A stretch of DNA of 64,000 nucleotides from Ampullaceana balthica (GCA_944989445.1 CALYLW010001190.1:24420-88419); one strand, 5' to 3'; positions 11,718 through 24,490 are shown, counted from the stretch's first letter. Notes: generated from the sequence alone by a model not told the origin. Numbers and translations: made by a program.

Positions 11718-11937
11718 CAGGGGTAGCCAGACCTGACTGAAGTAAGTGAAAGCCATCTTAAAATATATAAAAATTGTTGATGAAGCACTATGGGCCAAGG
11801 AGCCTGGTTTGGATATCTTCAAGCCATTCTTGTTCTTGTAATATTGTAACATATATTTCATAAATTGTACGCGAGCCGTAATATGAACACAGAAGAGCCG
11901 CATGCGGCTCGCGAGCCGCCGTTTTTGGCCACCGTTG
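11718..11937 (-). mobile_element. hAT-type MITE with perfect 8-bp target duplication
   Basis: Left end CAGGGGTAGCCAGACC, right end GGCCACCGTTG, flanked on both sides by GCATAGAT (11710-11717 and 11938-11945). Internal hairpin-like GCCGCATGCGGCTCGCGAGC. Same family as 25243-25450 in the opposite orientation. The 8-bp duplication and CAGGGGT ends are hAT hallmarks. Confidence 0.9.
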
Positions 11938-11945
11938 GCATAGAT

Positions 11946-12544
11946 GAATTTAGTGCTGCTGCTGGGACACAATTCTAAAGTTCACGACATGGTGTTGTAC
12001 TACTATTCATGATTGATTGTCCCGTTCCCCTCAGTCCAATCTCAAATCGACAATGCTCTCAAGGAGGGCCGTGTTACACTCCCCCAGTCGTCTACCTCAG
12101 ATTACAGCCCCCCCCCCAACCCAACCACCCCTGAGCAACGCATTCATATTTGGACTGCCTCCTCTCACGCTGCATGACGTAACACGAGACAGGCGCCAAA
12201 AGGTCGCCCAGGGTTCACGGGACATGCGCGGCTGAAATCGATATGACGAAATTACGGGACCACCCAGATATAGATATTTATAAATTAATTTAAATTGCCG
12301 CCAACGACTGCCAACGTTCTTTCTTTCAAGGCATAACTTAAACAAGAAATAAATCATTGGACAAACACCATTTTAAACAATTGTGTATGTTTTGTTGAAA
12401 AAACGTGTCTCTTGTAAATACACTGCGAAAGTAAACACAACTTTTGTAATTGGCTAATTATTGGGCCAGTTCAAAGTTTCTTAGTGTCAGAGCCGTGGAA
12501 AGTAAAAGTTGCACCCATCGAAAAGCATGAAGTGCCACAAAAGT
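11946..12544. other. No gene seen
   Basis: Contains a C-rich patch (12100-12130). The overlapping frames on both strands are short and unrecognised. Confidence 0.45.
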
Positions 12545-12672
12545 AGGGCTGTACCGGAGTACGGATTCAAATTTTTGAAATCGGGGAGCCTGATTTTTTA
12601 AGTGAAATCCTGCCGGAGCCGGATTTGTAAAAACGGCCGGATTTGCCGGAGCCGAAATCTGGTACACCTCTA
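12545..12672. mobile_element. Small MITE (TAGGGCTGTACCGG ends)
   Basis: Left TAGGGCTGTACCGGAG; right CTGGTACACCTCTA. The interior has repeated CCGGAGCCGGAT/CCGGATTTG words. No clear target duplication. Confidence 0.5.
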
Positions 12673-12771
12673 CTCAAAGTAAATTTAATGCAACTTGTAA
12701 AAGTACCAAAAGTACATATTACTTTTGCACCAAAAAAAGGTCAAATAAATGTACCCCCCATTCCCCCCCCC

Positions 12772-12943
12772 CAATGTTCCCTATAAGAATCGTACTTTGT
12801 GCGTAAAGCCAAAATACTCGTGTGCAAAATTGCACACCATCCATTTTTTGTTCAAATTTGCTTCGGGGTAATAATAAACTGCTCCGCGGCGTCGGTCAGA
12901 TATATGCGTGGCCGCGAAGCCACGCAGCTTAAAGGGAACATTG
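12772..12943 (+). mobile_element. CAATGTTCCCT-type MITE, copy 3
   Basis: CAATGTTCCCTATAAG and CTTAAAGGGAACATTG form a clean terminal inverted repeat. It sits between C-runs. Confidence 0.8.
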
Positions 12944-13110
12944 ACCCCCCCACCCCTCAAAAATATTAATTTTTTTAAAATCACATTTTACTGCCTATAA
13001 GTTTTCTAAGAATAATAATAACATGACATCCGGGGCTGTAGAGGCCTCTAGTTACATCCGGTCACTTACCTCATGGCACAGTTCACAGTTTCGGTGAAAT
13101 GATTAACTTG

Positions 13111-13670
13111 ACAATTCTATGTTCATGAGGCGATGGCCAACTCAACAATTCTATGTTCATGGGGAGATGACCAACTCAACAATTCTATGTTCATGGGGAG
13201 ATGGCCAACTCAACAATTCTATGTTCATGGGGAGATGGCCAACTCAACAATTCTATGTTCATGGGGAGATGGCCAACTCAACAATTCTATGTTCATGGGG
13301 AGATGGCCAACTCAACAATTCTATGTTCATGGGGAGATGGCCAACTCAACAATTCTATGTTCATGGGGAGATGGCCAACTCAACAATTCTATGTTCATGG
13401 GGAGATGGCCAACTCAACAATTCTATGTTCATGGGGAGATGGCCAACTCAACAATTCTATGTTCATGGGGAGATGGCCAACTCAACAATTCTATGTTCAT
13501 GGGGAGATGGCCAACTCAACAATTCTATGTTCATGGGGAGATGGCCAACTCAACAATTCTATGTTCATGGGGAGATGGCCAACTCAACAATTCTATGTTC
13601 ATGGGGAGATGGCCAACTCAACAATTCTATGTTCATGGGGAGATGGCCAACTCAACAATTCTATGTTCAT
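13111..13670 (+). repeat. 34 bp minisatellite, ~16.5 copies
   Basis: Unit GGGGAGATGGCCAACTCAAC plus AATTCTATGTTCAT, almost identical throughout. Because 34 is not a multiple of 3 and the unit lacks a stop in all + frames, all three frames stay open (up to 196 codons). These frames are not treated as genes. Confidence 0.97.
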
Positions 13671-13708
13671 GAAACGATAAAAATTGATAGTAATGGTGAG
13701 GCCATCTG

Positions 13709-14285
13709 ATATATACTCGTTCGCAAGCCGACCTTTTTTTTTGGACAAAATATAGGGGGAAAAGTTGAGGGGTCATTAACGTATTTCTGCATGGATATTG
13801 AATATCGGTGTTGTGATTGTAGATCATCAAGGTCATTTTCTACATTCAACAAGATTCGACTGCACTACCAGAAGCTATAATATATAATTATGCATCTATA
13901 CTTAACTTATTTAATCATTTTATTTATTTTTGTGAACGTTTTAAACTTTTAATAAATTGTTTCACAAATTTTGTTTTCAACAACGAATTTTAATGTGCGC
14001 GCTTTCGTCACTGTTTACCAAATAATTATTTTTTTAAATACCGGTAACTCTTGCCTAACAAAGAGCACAAAGACAAAGATAGGCAGTAAAAAGTAAACAA
14101 TCTGATTTAGCTTGTAGTTTTTAAAAAAAGATGCGTACCATTTTGTTTAAGCTTTCCTATTATTTTTGGGGGGTCGGCTTGCGAGCGGGTTGTACACTTT
14201 TAATACTTTCCTCTTCCAAATGTGTGTGTGTGTGGGGGTGGTCGGCTTATGAACGAACGGGCTATAGAAGCAGTATATACGGTAT
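13709..14285. mobile_element. ~575 bp TIR element, copy A
   Basis: Left ATATACTCGTTCGCAAGCCG then ACC; right GGTCGGCTTATGAACGAACG and TATATACGGTA. Internal motifs (GGACAAAATATAGGGGGAAA, GTAGATCATCAAGG, AACTCTTGCCTAACAAAGAG) are shared with copy B at 37325. No transposase frame. Confidence 0.75.
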
Positions 14286-15251
14286 TTATTCTCTTAATTA
14301 TTTTCGTATTTTTTTTAATGAAGTATTTTATACTTTATTATAAAATTTGTAAAGTTGGTCAAAAGCACTTTGATTATTTCTTGTTTAGCTGGTTCGATCG
14401 TGTCCTTTGGTTTGTAAATTTTAAAATGAATTTTAAACCACGAAGAAAGACCCGTCTGCCATGGGGAAATAATCGAAGGAACGCCCGTGCATGATTGTAT
14501 ATCTGTGATACAGGTAAAATTGTTTACTACCTTCATATTTGTAAAATTGTGTTGCATGTAAATAAATACATTAATAACAATAATAAATTGATAATTTTTA
14601 TAGCGCTGTATCCCAGCAATGAGCCGGGCTCACAGCGCTTTTCATGGAGATAATAACATACGTATAATAATTAAATAAACATTCTTATCATAATAACCAC
14701 ATACAAATATTTGGGGAGCGTGGCCGAAAAATAGAAGGGTTGGACACAGGGCTGCGGGATTTGTTTTTTTTTAAAATTTATTTATTTTTAAATTTTTCTT
14801 ATACTCAAAATCACAACGTTAAACCTAAGCTGGTGGAGCCCCTTACAATGTTCTGCGTCGGTGGCACGATAAGATAACTGTGAAGCACATATGTGGGAGG
14901 GGAGGGAAACCCTTAAGTCAGAGGCGTAGCCTGGTTTTGTTCATCTTCCCGGAGTATTGCCTAACAGAGACTAAAAGTATTTTTAAATAACTCTGCCCCT
15001 ACGCCCTCACTCACTCGCCCCCGGGACGTGTTGGTTTCTGCTTACGTAGTAGTTAAATAACTCTGCCACTGTCCTTAGGACATGTTGATTACTACTTACG
15101 CTCACAGCAGTTCAAGGAAACTACATACCAAGAATTTTGAAAAGAAAAGACACAAAAAAAAGTGTCCCCGACACTGTCAAATATGTCAGACAAAGTTTTA
15201 GAGTGACTGTGACGTATTTCATCTGCATGAATACGAACGCATTCCTTTTAT
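14286..15251. other. No gene seen; TE fragments
   Basis: A copy of the TATAGCGC dispersed repeat lies at 14578-14650, a possible SINE head (GGGGAGCGTGGCCGAA) at 14713, and a CAGAGGCGTAGCC-type MITE end at ~14920. No host coding region is recognised. Confidence 0.4.
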
Positions 15252-15430
15252 CAGGGGCGTAGGAAGTGGGTTAGGTTGGGGGAGTTTCTGCCCTTATTAG
15301 TGTAGCTTTGTCTTTTATATGACGGATGAGCCTTTCGACAAAGTGCAGATTTTTTTTCGTGTGATGTGGTGGCAAATGTCCTGGTTGTGCCAACACCTCC
15401 AGGTGGGGATTTAGACTAGCTACGCCACTG
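15252..15430. mobile_element. hAT-like MITE at the head of the 35-bp minisatellite
   Basis: Left end CAGGGGCGTAGGAAG; right end CTAGCTACGCCACTG. Flanks CCTTTTAT (15244-15251) and CCTTGTAC (15431-15438) match at 6 of 8 positions, and the later array version CCTTGTAT matches at 7 of 8. This is consistent with an 8-bp duplication. Confidence 0.7.
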
Positions 15431-17130
15431 CCTTGTACCGTTGAGACAGACTAGCAACTCCACTGCCTTGGATCGTTGAGACAGACTAGCTACGCCACTG
15501 CCTTGTATCATTGAGATAGAACAGCTACGCCACTGCCTTGTATCATTGAGATAGAACAGCTACGCCAATGTCTTGTATCATTGAGACAGAACAGCTACGT
15601 CAATGTCTTGTATCATTGAGACAGACTAGCTAAAGCCACTGCCTTGTATCATTGAGAAAGATTAGCTACGCCACTGCCCTGTATCATTGAGAAAGATTAG
15701 CCACGCCACTGGCCTGTATCATTGAGATAGAACAGCTACGCCACTGCCTTGTACCGTTGAGACAGACTAGCAACTCCACTGCCTTAGATCGTTGAGACAG
15801 AACAGCTACGTCAATGTCTTGTATCATTGAGACAGACTAGCTAAAGCCACTGCCTTGTATCATTGAGAAAGATTAGCCACGCCACTGGCTTAGATCATTG
15901 AGAAAGATTAGCCACGCCACTGGCTTAGATCATTGAGAAAGATTAGCCACGCCACTGGCTTAGATCATTGAGAAAGATTAGCCACGCCACTGGCTTAGAT
16001 CATTGAGAAAGATTAGCTACGCCACTGGCTTAGATCATTGAGAAAGATTAGCTACGCCACTGCCCTGTATCATTGAGAAAGATTAGCTACGCCACTGGCT
16101 TAGATCATTGAGAAAGATTAGCTACGCCACTGCCTTGTATCATTGAGAAAGATTAGCCACGCCACTGGCTTAGATCATTGAGAAAGATTAGCCACGCCAC
16201 TGGCTTAGATCATTGAGAAAGATTAGCCACGCCACTGGCTTAGATCATTGAGAAAGATTAGCCACGCCACTGGCTTAGATCATTGAGAAAGATTAGCCAC
16301 GCCACTGGCTTAGATCATTGAGAAAGATTAGCTACGCCACTGGCTTAGATCATTGAGAAAAGATTAGCTACGCCACTGCCCTGTATCATTGAGAAAGATT
16401 AGCTACGCCACTGGCTTAGATCATTGAGAAAGATTAGCTACGCCACTGCCTTGTATCATTGAGAAAGATTAGCCACGCCACTGGCTTAGATCATTGAGAA
16501 AGATTAGCCACGCCACTGGCTTAGATCATTGAGAAAGATTAGCCACGCCACTGGCTTAGATCATTGAGAAAGATTAGCCACGCCACTGGCTTAGATCATT
16601 GAGAAAGATTAGCCACGACACTGGCTTAGATCATTGAGAAAGATTAGCTACGCCACTGGCTTAGATCATTGAGAAAGATTAGCTACGCCACTGCCCTGTA
16701 TCATTGAGAAAGATTAGCTACGCCACTGGCTTAGATCATTGAGAAAGATTAGCTACGCCACTGCCTTGTATCATTGAGAAAGATTAGCCACGCCACTGGC
16801 TTAGATCATTGAGAAAGATTAGCCACGCCACTGGCTTAGATCATTGAGAAAGATTAGCCACGCCACTGGCTTAGATCATTGAGAAAGATTAGCCACGCCA
16901 CTGGCTTAGATCATTGAGAAAGATTAGCCACGACACTGGCTTAGATCATTGAGAAAGATTAGCCACGCCACTGGCTTAGATCATTGAGAATGATTAGCCA
17001 CGCCACTGGCTTAGATCATTGAGAAAGATTAGCTACGCCACTGGCTTAGATCATTGAGAAAGATTAGCTACGCCACTGCCCTGTATCATTGAGAAAGATT
17101 AGCTACGCCACTGGCTTAGATCATTGAGAC
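15413..17130 (+). repeat. 35 bp minisatellite, ~49 copies with higher-order structure
   Basis: Unit ATTGAGAAAGATTAGCCACG plus CCACTGGCTTAGATC. Variants (GCTACG versus GCCACG; GCCCTGTATC, GCCTTGTATC or GGCTTAGATC) recur in a fixed order. The GCCCTGTATC variant at ~16062, 16378, 16693 and 17078 gives spacings of 316, 315 and 385 bp, i.e. 9, 9 and 11 units. Confidence 0.95.
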
Positions 17131-17817
17131 ATCGCCGTTTAAGAGAGACATACTCATTGACGATGCTGTGACCCCCCCCCCTAACACATTCACCAGCTTC
17201 CACATGTCAATGATGCAAACTGTTGCTCCCAGCGCCCCCCCCCACCCCCAAACCCCAGTCTCCAGTGAGTGCCTGTACTGTCAAAATTGAGCGCTTTGGC
17301 TTTTTCTTTTTTTAGGGAGGAGGCATCCCTTTTAAATAAATTATCTGGCGACCGCTGACAAAACGGTTCGCCTTCACAACAATTGATTTGTATGCCGAGT
17401 CTGTGTGTGGGCTGCCGCACCGAGGGTCCTCAAACGAAACTACACGGACTCTAATACTTATGAGGAAATTTTAATAAAGTGGAATTAAAGAAAATCATCA
17501 CTATTTAAATTGTGTCCCTAAACATACGTGTGTAAATTACTATCGGATTAACAAAATGAAAAAGAAAAATAACATAGCATGAACGATCTTGTAAACTGGG
17601 TTGATGGAAATAAGATCTAGATCAGGGGTTCTCAAACATGGGGTAACAACCTCCAGATCAGTGGTGCACAAACACGGGATACATACAAGAGAACTAGGAT
17701 ATATAACAACCCTGTCGCATTAATTTAAATATAATGAGAGTTGTTATACTAGTACTAGTAGTCACACTTCACTCTTCAAATCCGACATGTCTCTTAATCC
17801 ACTGTCTCTATAAATCC
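17131..17817. other. No gene seen
   Basis: Contains C-runs and a hAT-like CAGGGGTTCTCAAAC end at ~17623. No coding region is recognised. Confidence 0.4.
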
Positions 17818-17831
17818 ACCCTCTCTCTCTC

Positions 17832-17928
<97 letters not shown>

Positions 17929-18130
17929 ATTCTCTCTATATCTCTCTCTCTCTCCATCCTCTCTAAATCAACTATATCTCTAAATCCACTTTATCTCTGT
18001 CTATTCTCCCTCCAAATTCACTGCCTCTCTGCTCATCCACTATCTCTGCACATCCACTATCTCTGCACATCCACTGTCTCTGTAAATCCGCTGTTTCCAT
18101 TTAAATCCACTGTCTCAAAAAATCTCCCAT
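17818..18130 (+). repeat. (CT)n and (AT)n microsatellites with TC-rich tail
   Basis: CT run ~17819-17876 followed by an AT run ~17877-17927, then degenerate ATCCACTATCTCT repeats. The 149-codon frame through this region is a repeat artefact. Confidence 0.9.
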
Positions 18131-18239
18131 TCTCCTCTGTTCACAACAGCACACACCCCTCAACCACACAAATGCATGAATGAAATCCTTTGAGCTAAAT
18201 ACCCAGATACATCTACGTCCCCAAGTGTAATATCTGCAC

Positions 18240-20297
18240 TACTCCATACATAAATATAACTGTATCCATAACAAACTGCATAAATTAACTGTATCATCCA
18301 CTAGCTCCATAAATCTGACTGTATCCATCACCAGTGCTGGATTTGCCTATTCGTTAAACAAGCTATAGCTTAGTGCACCCGCCTTCTTGGGGGCCCTCGG
18401 AATTTTTTGTGTGCATAATTGGTACTAACATTAGAATATCTGGACTTCAAAAGGGCCCACATATCTTAAATATCTGAGGGCCCCATCAAGTCTATATCCA
18501 GCCCTGGCCATCACTAACTCCATAAATTCAACTGTATCCACCACTAATGCCATAAATTCAACTGTATCGATCACTAATGCACATAAATTCAACTGTATCG
18601 ATCACTGATGCCCTAAATTCAACTGTATCGATTACTGATGCCCTAAATTCAACTGTATCGATCACTGATGCTCTAAATTCAACTGTATAGATCACTGATG
18701 CCATAAATTCAACTGTATCGATCACTGATGCCTTAAATTCAACTGTATCGATCACTCATGCCATAAATTCGACTGTATCGATCACCGATGCCATAAATTC
18801 AACTGTATCGATCACTGATGCCATAAATTCAACTGTATCGATCACTGATGCCATAAATTCAACTGTATCGATCACTGATGCCATAAATTCAACTGTATCG
18901 ATCACTGATGCCCTAAATTCAACTGTATCGATCACTGATGCCCTAAATTCAACTGTATCGATCACTGATGCCATAAATTCAACTGTATCGATCACTGATG
19001 CCTTAAATTCAACTGTATCGATCACTGATGCCATAAATTCGACTGTATCGATCACCAATGCCATAAATTCAACTGTATCGATCACTGATGCCATTAATTC
19101 GACTGTATCGATCACTGATGCCCATAAATTCAACTGTATCGATCACTGATGCCCATAAATTCAACTGTATCGATCACTGATGCCATAAATTCAACTGTAT
19201 CGATCACTGATGCCATAAATTCAACTGTATCGATCACTGATGCCATAAATTCAACTGTATCGATCACTGATGCCATAAATTCAACTGTATCGATCACTGA
19301 TGCCATAAATTCAACTGTATCGATCACTGATGCCATAAATTCAACTGTATCGATCACTGATGCCATAAATTCAACTGTATCGATCACTGATGCCATAAAT
19401 TCAACTGTATCGATCACTGATGCCATAAATTCAACTGTATCGATCACTGATGCCATAAATTCAACTGTATCGACCACTGATGCCACTAATTCAACTGTAT
19501 CGATCACTGATGCCCTAAATTCAACTGTATCGATCACTGATGCCCATAAATTCAACTGTATCGATCACTGATGCCCATAAATTCAACTGTATCGATCACT
19601 GATGCCATAAATTCAACTGTATCGATCACTGATGCCCATAAATTCAACTGTATCGATCACTGATGCCATAAATTCAACTGTATCGATCACTGATGCCTTA
19701 AATTCAACTGTATCGATCACTCATGCCATAAATTCGACTGTATCGATCACCAATGCCATAAATTCAACTGTATCGATCACTGATGCCATAAATTCAACTG
19801 TATCGATCACTGATGCCATTAAATTCAACTGTATCGATCACTGATGCCATAAATTCAACTGTATCGATCACTGATGCCCCTAAATTCAACTGTATCGATC
19901 ACTGAAGCCCTAAATTCAACTTTATCGATCAATGATGCCATAAATTCGACTGTATCGATCACCAATGCCATAAATTCAACTGTATCGATCACTGATGCCA
20001 TTTATTCGACTGTATCGATCACTGATGCCCTAAATTCAACTGTATCCACCACTGATGCCCTAAATCCAACTGTATCGATCACCGATGCAATAAAATTCAA
20101 CTGTATCGATCACTGATGCCATAAATTCAACTGTATCGATCACTGATGCCATAAATTCAACTGTATCGATCACTGATGCAATAAATTCAACTGTATCGAT
20201 CCCTGATGCAATAAATTCAACTGTATCGATCACTGATGCCATAAATTCAACTGTATCGATCACTGATGCCATAAATTCAACTGTATCCATCACTAAC
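18240..20297 (+). repeat. 30 bp satellite, ~60 copies
   Basis: Unit AATTCAACTGTATCGATCAC plus TGATGCCATA, with regular variants (CCCTAA, CCTTAA, CACCAATG) and occasional 31-bp units. The first units (18240-18331) are degenerate, and a MITE interrupts the array at 18332-18506. As 30 is divisible by 3, long frames appear on both strands; they show no gene features. Confidence 0.95.
18332..18506. mobile_element. hAT-type MITE inserted in the 30-bp satellite
   Basis: Ends CAGTGCTGGATTTGCC and CTATATCCAGCCCTG. Flanks TCCATCAC (18324-18331) and GCCATCAC (18507-18514) match at 7 of 8 positions and are part of the satellite unit, so the element landed inside an existing array. Related to the element entering at 63912. 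Confidence 0.85.
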
Positions 20298-20344
20298 AAC
20301 CAATATCTCTATACATTTAAACGCTTACACTCCAGACCTATATC

Positions 20345-20526
20345 CAGGGCCGTCTTAACGCATAGGCATTTTGGGTATTTGCCCGGGAGGCCACGAGCAT
20401 AGAGGCCCCATGGGAATATGTTTATTTTTATATATTATGTATATTTAATTTTTTTTATTCCTGCGGGGAGGGGCCCAACACTATTTCTTTGCCCGGGGTT
20501 CCCAAACTGGTGTAAAGACGACTCTG
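20345..20526. mobile_element. hAT-type MITE with perfect 8-bp target duplication
   Basis: Ends CAGGGCCGTCTTAACGC and GTAAAGACGACTCTG. CCTATATC flanks both sides (20337-20344 and 20527-20534). Interior AT-rich with GGGGCCC-like words. Confidence 0.92.
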
Positions 20527-20565
20527 CCTATATCAGAATCAATCACTAATCCATGACTCCTTGAA

Positions 20566-22636
20566 CTCCCCACTCTCCAATATCTCCTCACCTCCCCACA
20601 CTCCCACTATCTCTTCACCTCCCCCACACTCCACTATCTCCTCACCTCCCAACACTCCACTATCTCCTCACCTCCCCAACACTCCACCATCTCCTCACCT
20701 CCCCACACTCCCACTATCTCTCACCTCCCCAACACTCCACTATCTCCTCACCTCCCCACACTCCCACTATCTCCTCACCTCCCCACACTCCACTATCTCC
20801 TCACCTCCCCAACACTCCACTATCTCCTCACCTCCCCACACTCCACCATCTCCTCACCTCCCCACACTCCACTATCTCCTCACCTCCCCACACTCCACTA
20901 TCTCCTCACCTCCCCACACCCCACTATCTCCTCACCTCCCCCACACTCCACTATCTCCTCACCTCCCCAACACTCCACTATCTCCTCACCTCCCCACACT
21001 CCACTATCTCCTCACCTCCCCAACACTCCACTATCTCCTCACCTCCCCCACACTCCACTATCTCCTCACCTCCCCAACACTCCACTATCTCCTCACCTCC
21101 CCAACACTCCACTATCTCCTCACCTCCCCACACTCCACTATCTCCTCACCTCCCCCACACTCCACTATCTCCTCACCTCCCCACACTCCACTATCTCCTC
21201 ACCTCCCCAACACTCCACTATCTCCTCACCTCCCCAACACTCCACTATCTCCTCACCTCCCCACACTCCACTATCTCCTCACCTCCCCAACACTCCACTA
21301 TCTCCTCACCTCCCCAACACTCCCACTATCTCCTCACCTCCCCACACTCCACTATCTCCTCACCTCCCCAACACTCCACTATCTCCTCACCTCCCCAACA
21401 CTCCACTATCTCCTCACCTCCCAACACTCCACCATCTCCTCACCTCCCCACACTCCCACTATCTCCTCACCTCCCCACACTCCACTATCTCCTCACCTCC
21501 CCAACACCCCACTATCTCCTCACCTCCCCAACACTCCACTATCTCCTCACCTCCCCAACACTCCACTATCTCCTCACCTCCCCAACACTCCACTATCTCC
21601 TCACCTCCCCAACACTCCACTATCTCCTCACCTCCCCACACTCCACTATCTCCTCACCTCCCCACACTCCACTATCTCCTCACCTCCCCACACTCCACTA
21701 TCTCCTCACCTCCCCACACTCCACTATCTCCTCACCTCCCCACACTCCACTATCTCCTCACCTCCCCACACTCCACTATCTCCTCACCTCCCCACACTCC
21801 ACTATCTCCTCACCTCCCCACACTCCACTATCTCCTCACCTCCCCACACTCCACTATCTCCTCACCTCCCCACACTCCACTATCTCCTCACCTCCCCCAA
21901 CACTCCACTATCTCCTCACCTCCCAACACTCCACTATCTCCTCACCTCCCCACACTCCACTATCTCCTCACCTCCCCCACACTCCACTATCTCCTCACCT
22001 CCCCACACTCCACTATCTCCTCACCTCCCCACACTCCACTATCTCCTCACCTCCCCACACTCCACTATCTCCTCACCTCCCCACACTCCACTATCTCCTC
22101 ACCTCCCCACACTCCACTATCTCCTCACCTCCCCACACTCCACTATCTCCTCACCTCCCCAACACTCCACTATCTCCTCACCTCCCCACACTCCACTATC
22201 TCCTCACCTCCCCAACACTCCACCATCTCCTCACCTCCCCACACTCCCCTATCTCACCTCCCAACACTCCACTATCTCCTCACCTCCCCCACACTCCACT
22301 ATCTCCTCACCTCCCCAACACTCCACTATCTCCTCACCTCCCCAACACTCCACTATCTCCTCACCTCCCCACACTCCACCATCTCCTCCCTTCCCCCACA
22401 CTCCACTATCTCCTCACCTCCCCAACACTCCACTATCTCCTCACCTCCCCACACTCCACTATCTCCTCACCTCCCCACACTCCACCATCTCCTCCCTTCC
22501 CCCACACTCCACTATCTCCTCACCTCCCCACACTCCACTATCTCCTCACCTCCCCACACTCCACTATCTCCTCACCTTCCAACACTCCACCATCTCCTCC
22601 CTTCCCCCACACTCCACTATCTCCTCACCTCCCCAT
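20566..22636 (+). repeat. 26/27 bp C-rich minisatellite, ~78 copies
   Basis: Unit CTATCTCCTCACCTCCCCAC plus ACTCCA, with an extra A or C in many units (CCCCAACACTCCA, CCCCCACACTCCA). A 719-codon + frame runs through it only because the unit lacks stops; its product would be a mixture of frame-shifted SPHLP / YLLTSP / SSPPH repeats with no signal peptide or domain. Confidence 0.95.
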
Positions 22637-23858
22637 CTCCCAATGATCTGGCAATTGAGCTGTTTCAGCCACCCCCCCCCTTTCCCCGTTAATCATCCAA
22701 ATGTTTTACATTTTGGCTAATGATTGGTTCAGAATGATATCAAATATACCCCCCCCCCTTTTTTTTTCACCTTTCCATTTTTTGCTGTCTGTTTTTAACC
22801 GTCACCCACCAACTCCTCGTGACGTTAGAGGTCTGAATTGTAAGGGCGACCACCTGTGAGAAGAACATGGTTTATGATAGCTGCCTGTGGAGTGGCCCAC
22901 CCCTGGCTCTGGGCGTGATACGGTGAGAAAACAAGAGAAGGGCGTTGAAATGTGACAACAGAAACCACTCAATCAGTAGGGTCGTCCGCCATTCGATATG
23001 TTGGCTCAAAGGGTCGATCTCCGTGCCTTTCCGTGGCGTTGATCTCACCCCCTCCCCCTCGCCTACCCACCCCCGCGTATGTCAGAGGCCGGAGTGACCC
23101 CCCCCCACCCCCACCCCCTTGAGTTGGTCTATCCCAGTGAAAAGAGAAGAGAAGCGTCTTGTCAATGATTTATTCAAGGAAACCCTAAACCCTAAAACGT
23201 TTTCATAAATAATAACAAGTTAACTTGATTAAAAAAGAATTGTACGGGGGCGTGGGGGGGTGCATTATAAATTATTTTAAAAATAAAATAAAGCAAGAAC
23301 AATTACATTAGAAAATTGTTACTTGGGAATATAATAATTATCTTGATTTTTTTTCCTGTTTTTAATAAACAGCATTTTTTTTTCATTAAAAAAATTAAAT
23401 TTTCAAAAAAAAACGGCTGACACACGATGTGGTCTAATTAATCAACACCTGCCTCAATCAGGAATTTCTTACTAGCAGATACATATCACTGGAATTTGTT
23501 TTTAAAAATCCCTTATAGTTAGGTCTTAGACATGAGGGCAGGTGCAAGAATCTGCAGGTCAACTTGTTGCACCCTGATATCTGATGGACTGCTTGCTGTA
23601 ACTGTAACATGGCCAGCCAGGGAGCTAACTGTTGTGTGTGGCGCGCGGCAGCGGTGAGTAGTGACAGTGGTTGTCTCCTGTGTGTCTTATTAACGGTTAA
23701 CGGGCGTGCTCTGGCATATGGAAGCGTTCGTTTGTCATCATCATTTATTGTTTGAGGTATTCTTTTCGTGGGTGGGTGTAAAAGCCGGAAGCCAAATGTG
23801 ATGATAGGATATAAGAATAAATACTTAGTGTGTCTAATTTCTCACTTGCCTACTTTCT
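22637..23858. other. No gene seen; C-run-rich then AT-rich DNA
   Basis: C-homopolymers at 22670, 22750 and 23100. The AAACCCTAAACCCT motif at ~23180 is too short to be telomeric. No coding exon is recognised. Confidence 0.4.
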
Positions 23859-24300
23859 AATTTGCCCGTGTGTCTACTCGTTCATTTGCCCGTGTGTCTA
23901 CTCGTTCATTTGCCCGTGTGTCTACTCGTTCATTTGCCCGTGTGTCTACTCGTTCATTTGCCCGTGTGTCTACTCGTTCATTTGCCCGTGTGTCTACTCG
24001 TTCATTTGCCCGTGTGTCTACTCGTTCATTTGCCCGTGTGTCTACTCGTTCATTTGCCCGTGTGTCTACTCGTTCATTTGCCCGTGTGTCTACTCGTTCA
24101 TTTGCCCGTGTGTCTACTCGTTCATTTGCCCGTGTGTCTACTCGTTCATTTGCCCGTGTGTCTACTCGTTCATTTGCCCGTGTGTCTACTCGTTCATTTG
24201 CCCGTGTGTCTACTCGTTCATTTGCCCGTGTGTCTACTCGTTCATTTGCCCGTGTGTCTACTCGTTTCATTTTGCCCGTGTGTCTACTCTTTTATTTTCC
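23859..24300 (+). repeat. 24 bp minisatellite, ~17 near-perfect copies plus a decayed tail
   Basis: Unit CGTGTGTCTACTCGTTCATTTGCC. Units are identical to about 24260, then degrade to about 24490 (TTTTATTTTCCCGTGTGTC and similar). It is open in all + frames and one - frame (up to 223 codons); judged repeat artefacts. Confidence 0.95.
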
Positions 24301-24490
24301 CGTGTGTCTGTATAGTATATCATTAGCCCCTGTATCTAATGAATCATTTGCCCGTACGTTTACCATCTCATTTTCCGTGTTTCTACTCTCTCATATGCGC
24401 GTGCTTCTACTCATATACCAGTGTGTCTGCATTCTGATTTTCAAGTGTCTCTACTTTCTTATATGGCCATCTGTCTTCTATCTCATTGTC

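Noticed and set aside
13119..13709. Three overlapping + frames of 159-196 codons
   Set aside because: All read the same 34-bp repeat; open only because the unit has no stop.
18558..20299. Frames on both strands with a 10-residue repeat
   Set aside because: 30-bp satellite; interrupted wherever a 31-bp unit occurs; no gene features.
20561..22720. 719-codon + frame rich in Ser, Pro, His, Leu
   Set aside because: It is the translation of a 26/27-bp minisatellite whose length variants shift the frame repeatedly; no domain, signal peptide or splice context.
23175..23200. AAACCCTAAACCCTAAAACG as telomeric repeat
   Set aside because: Only two units; no array.
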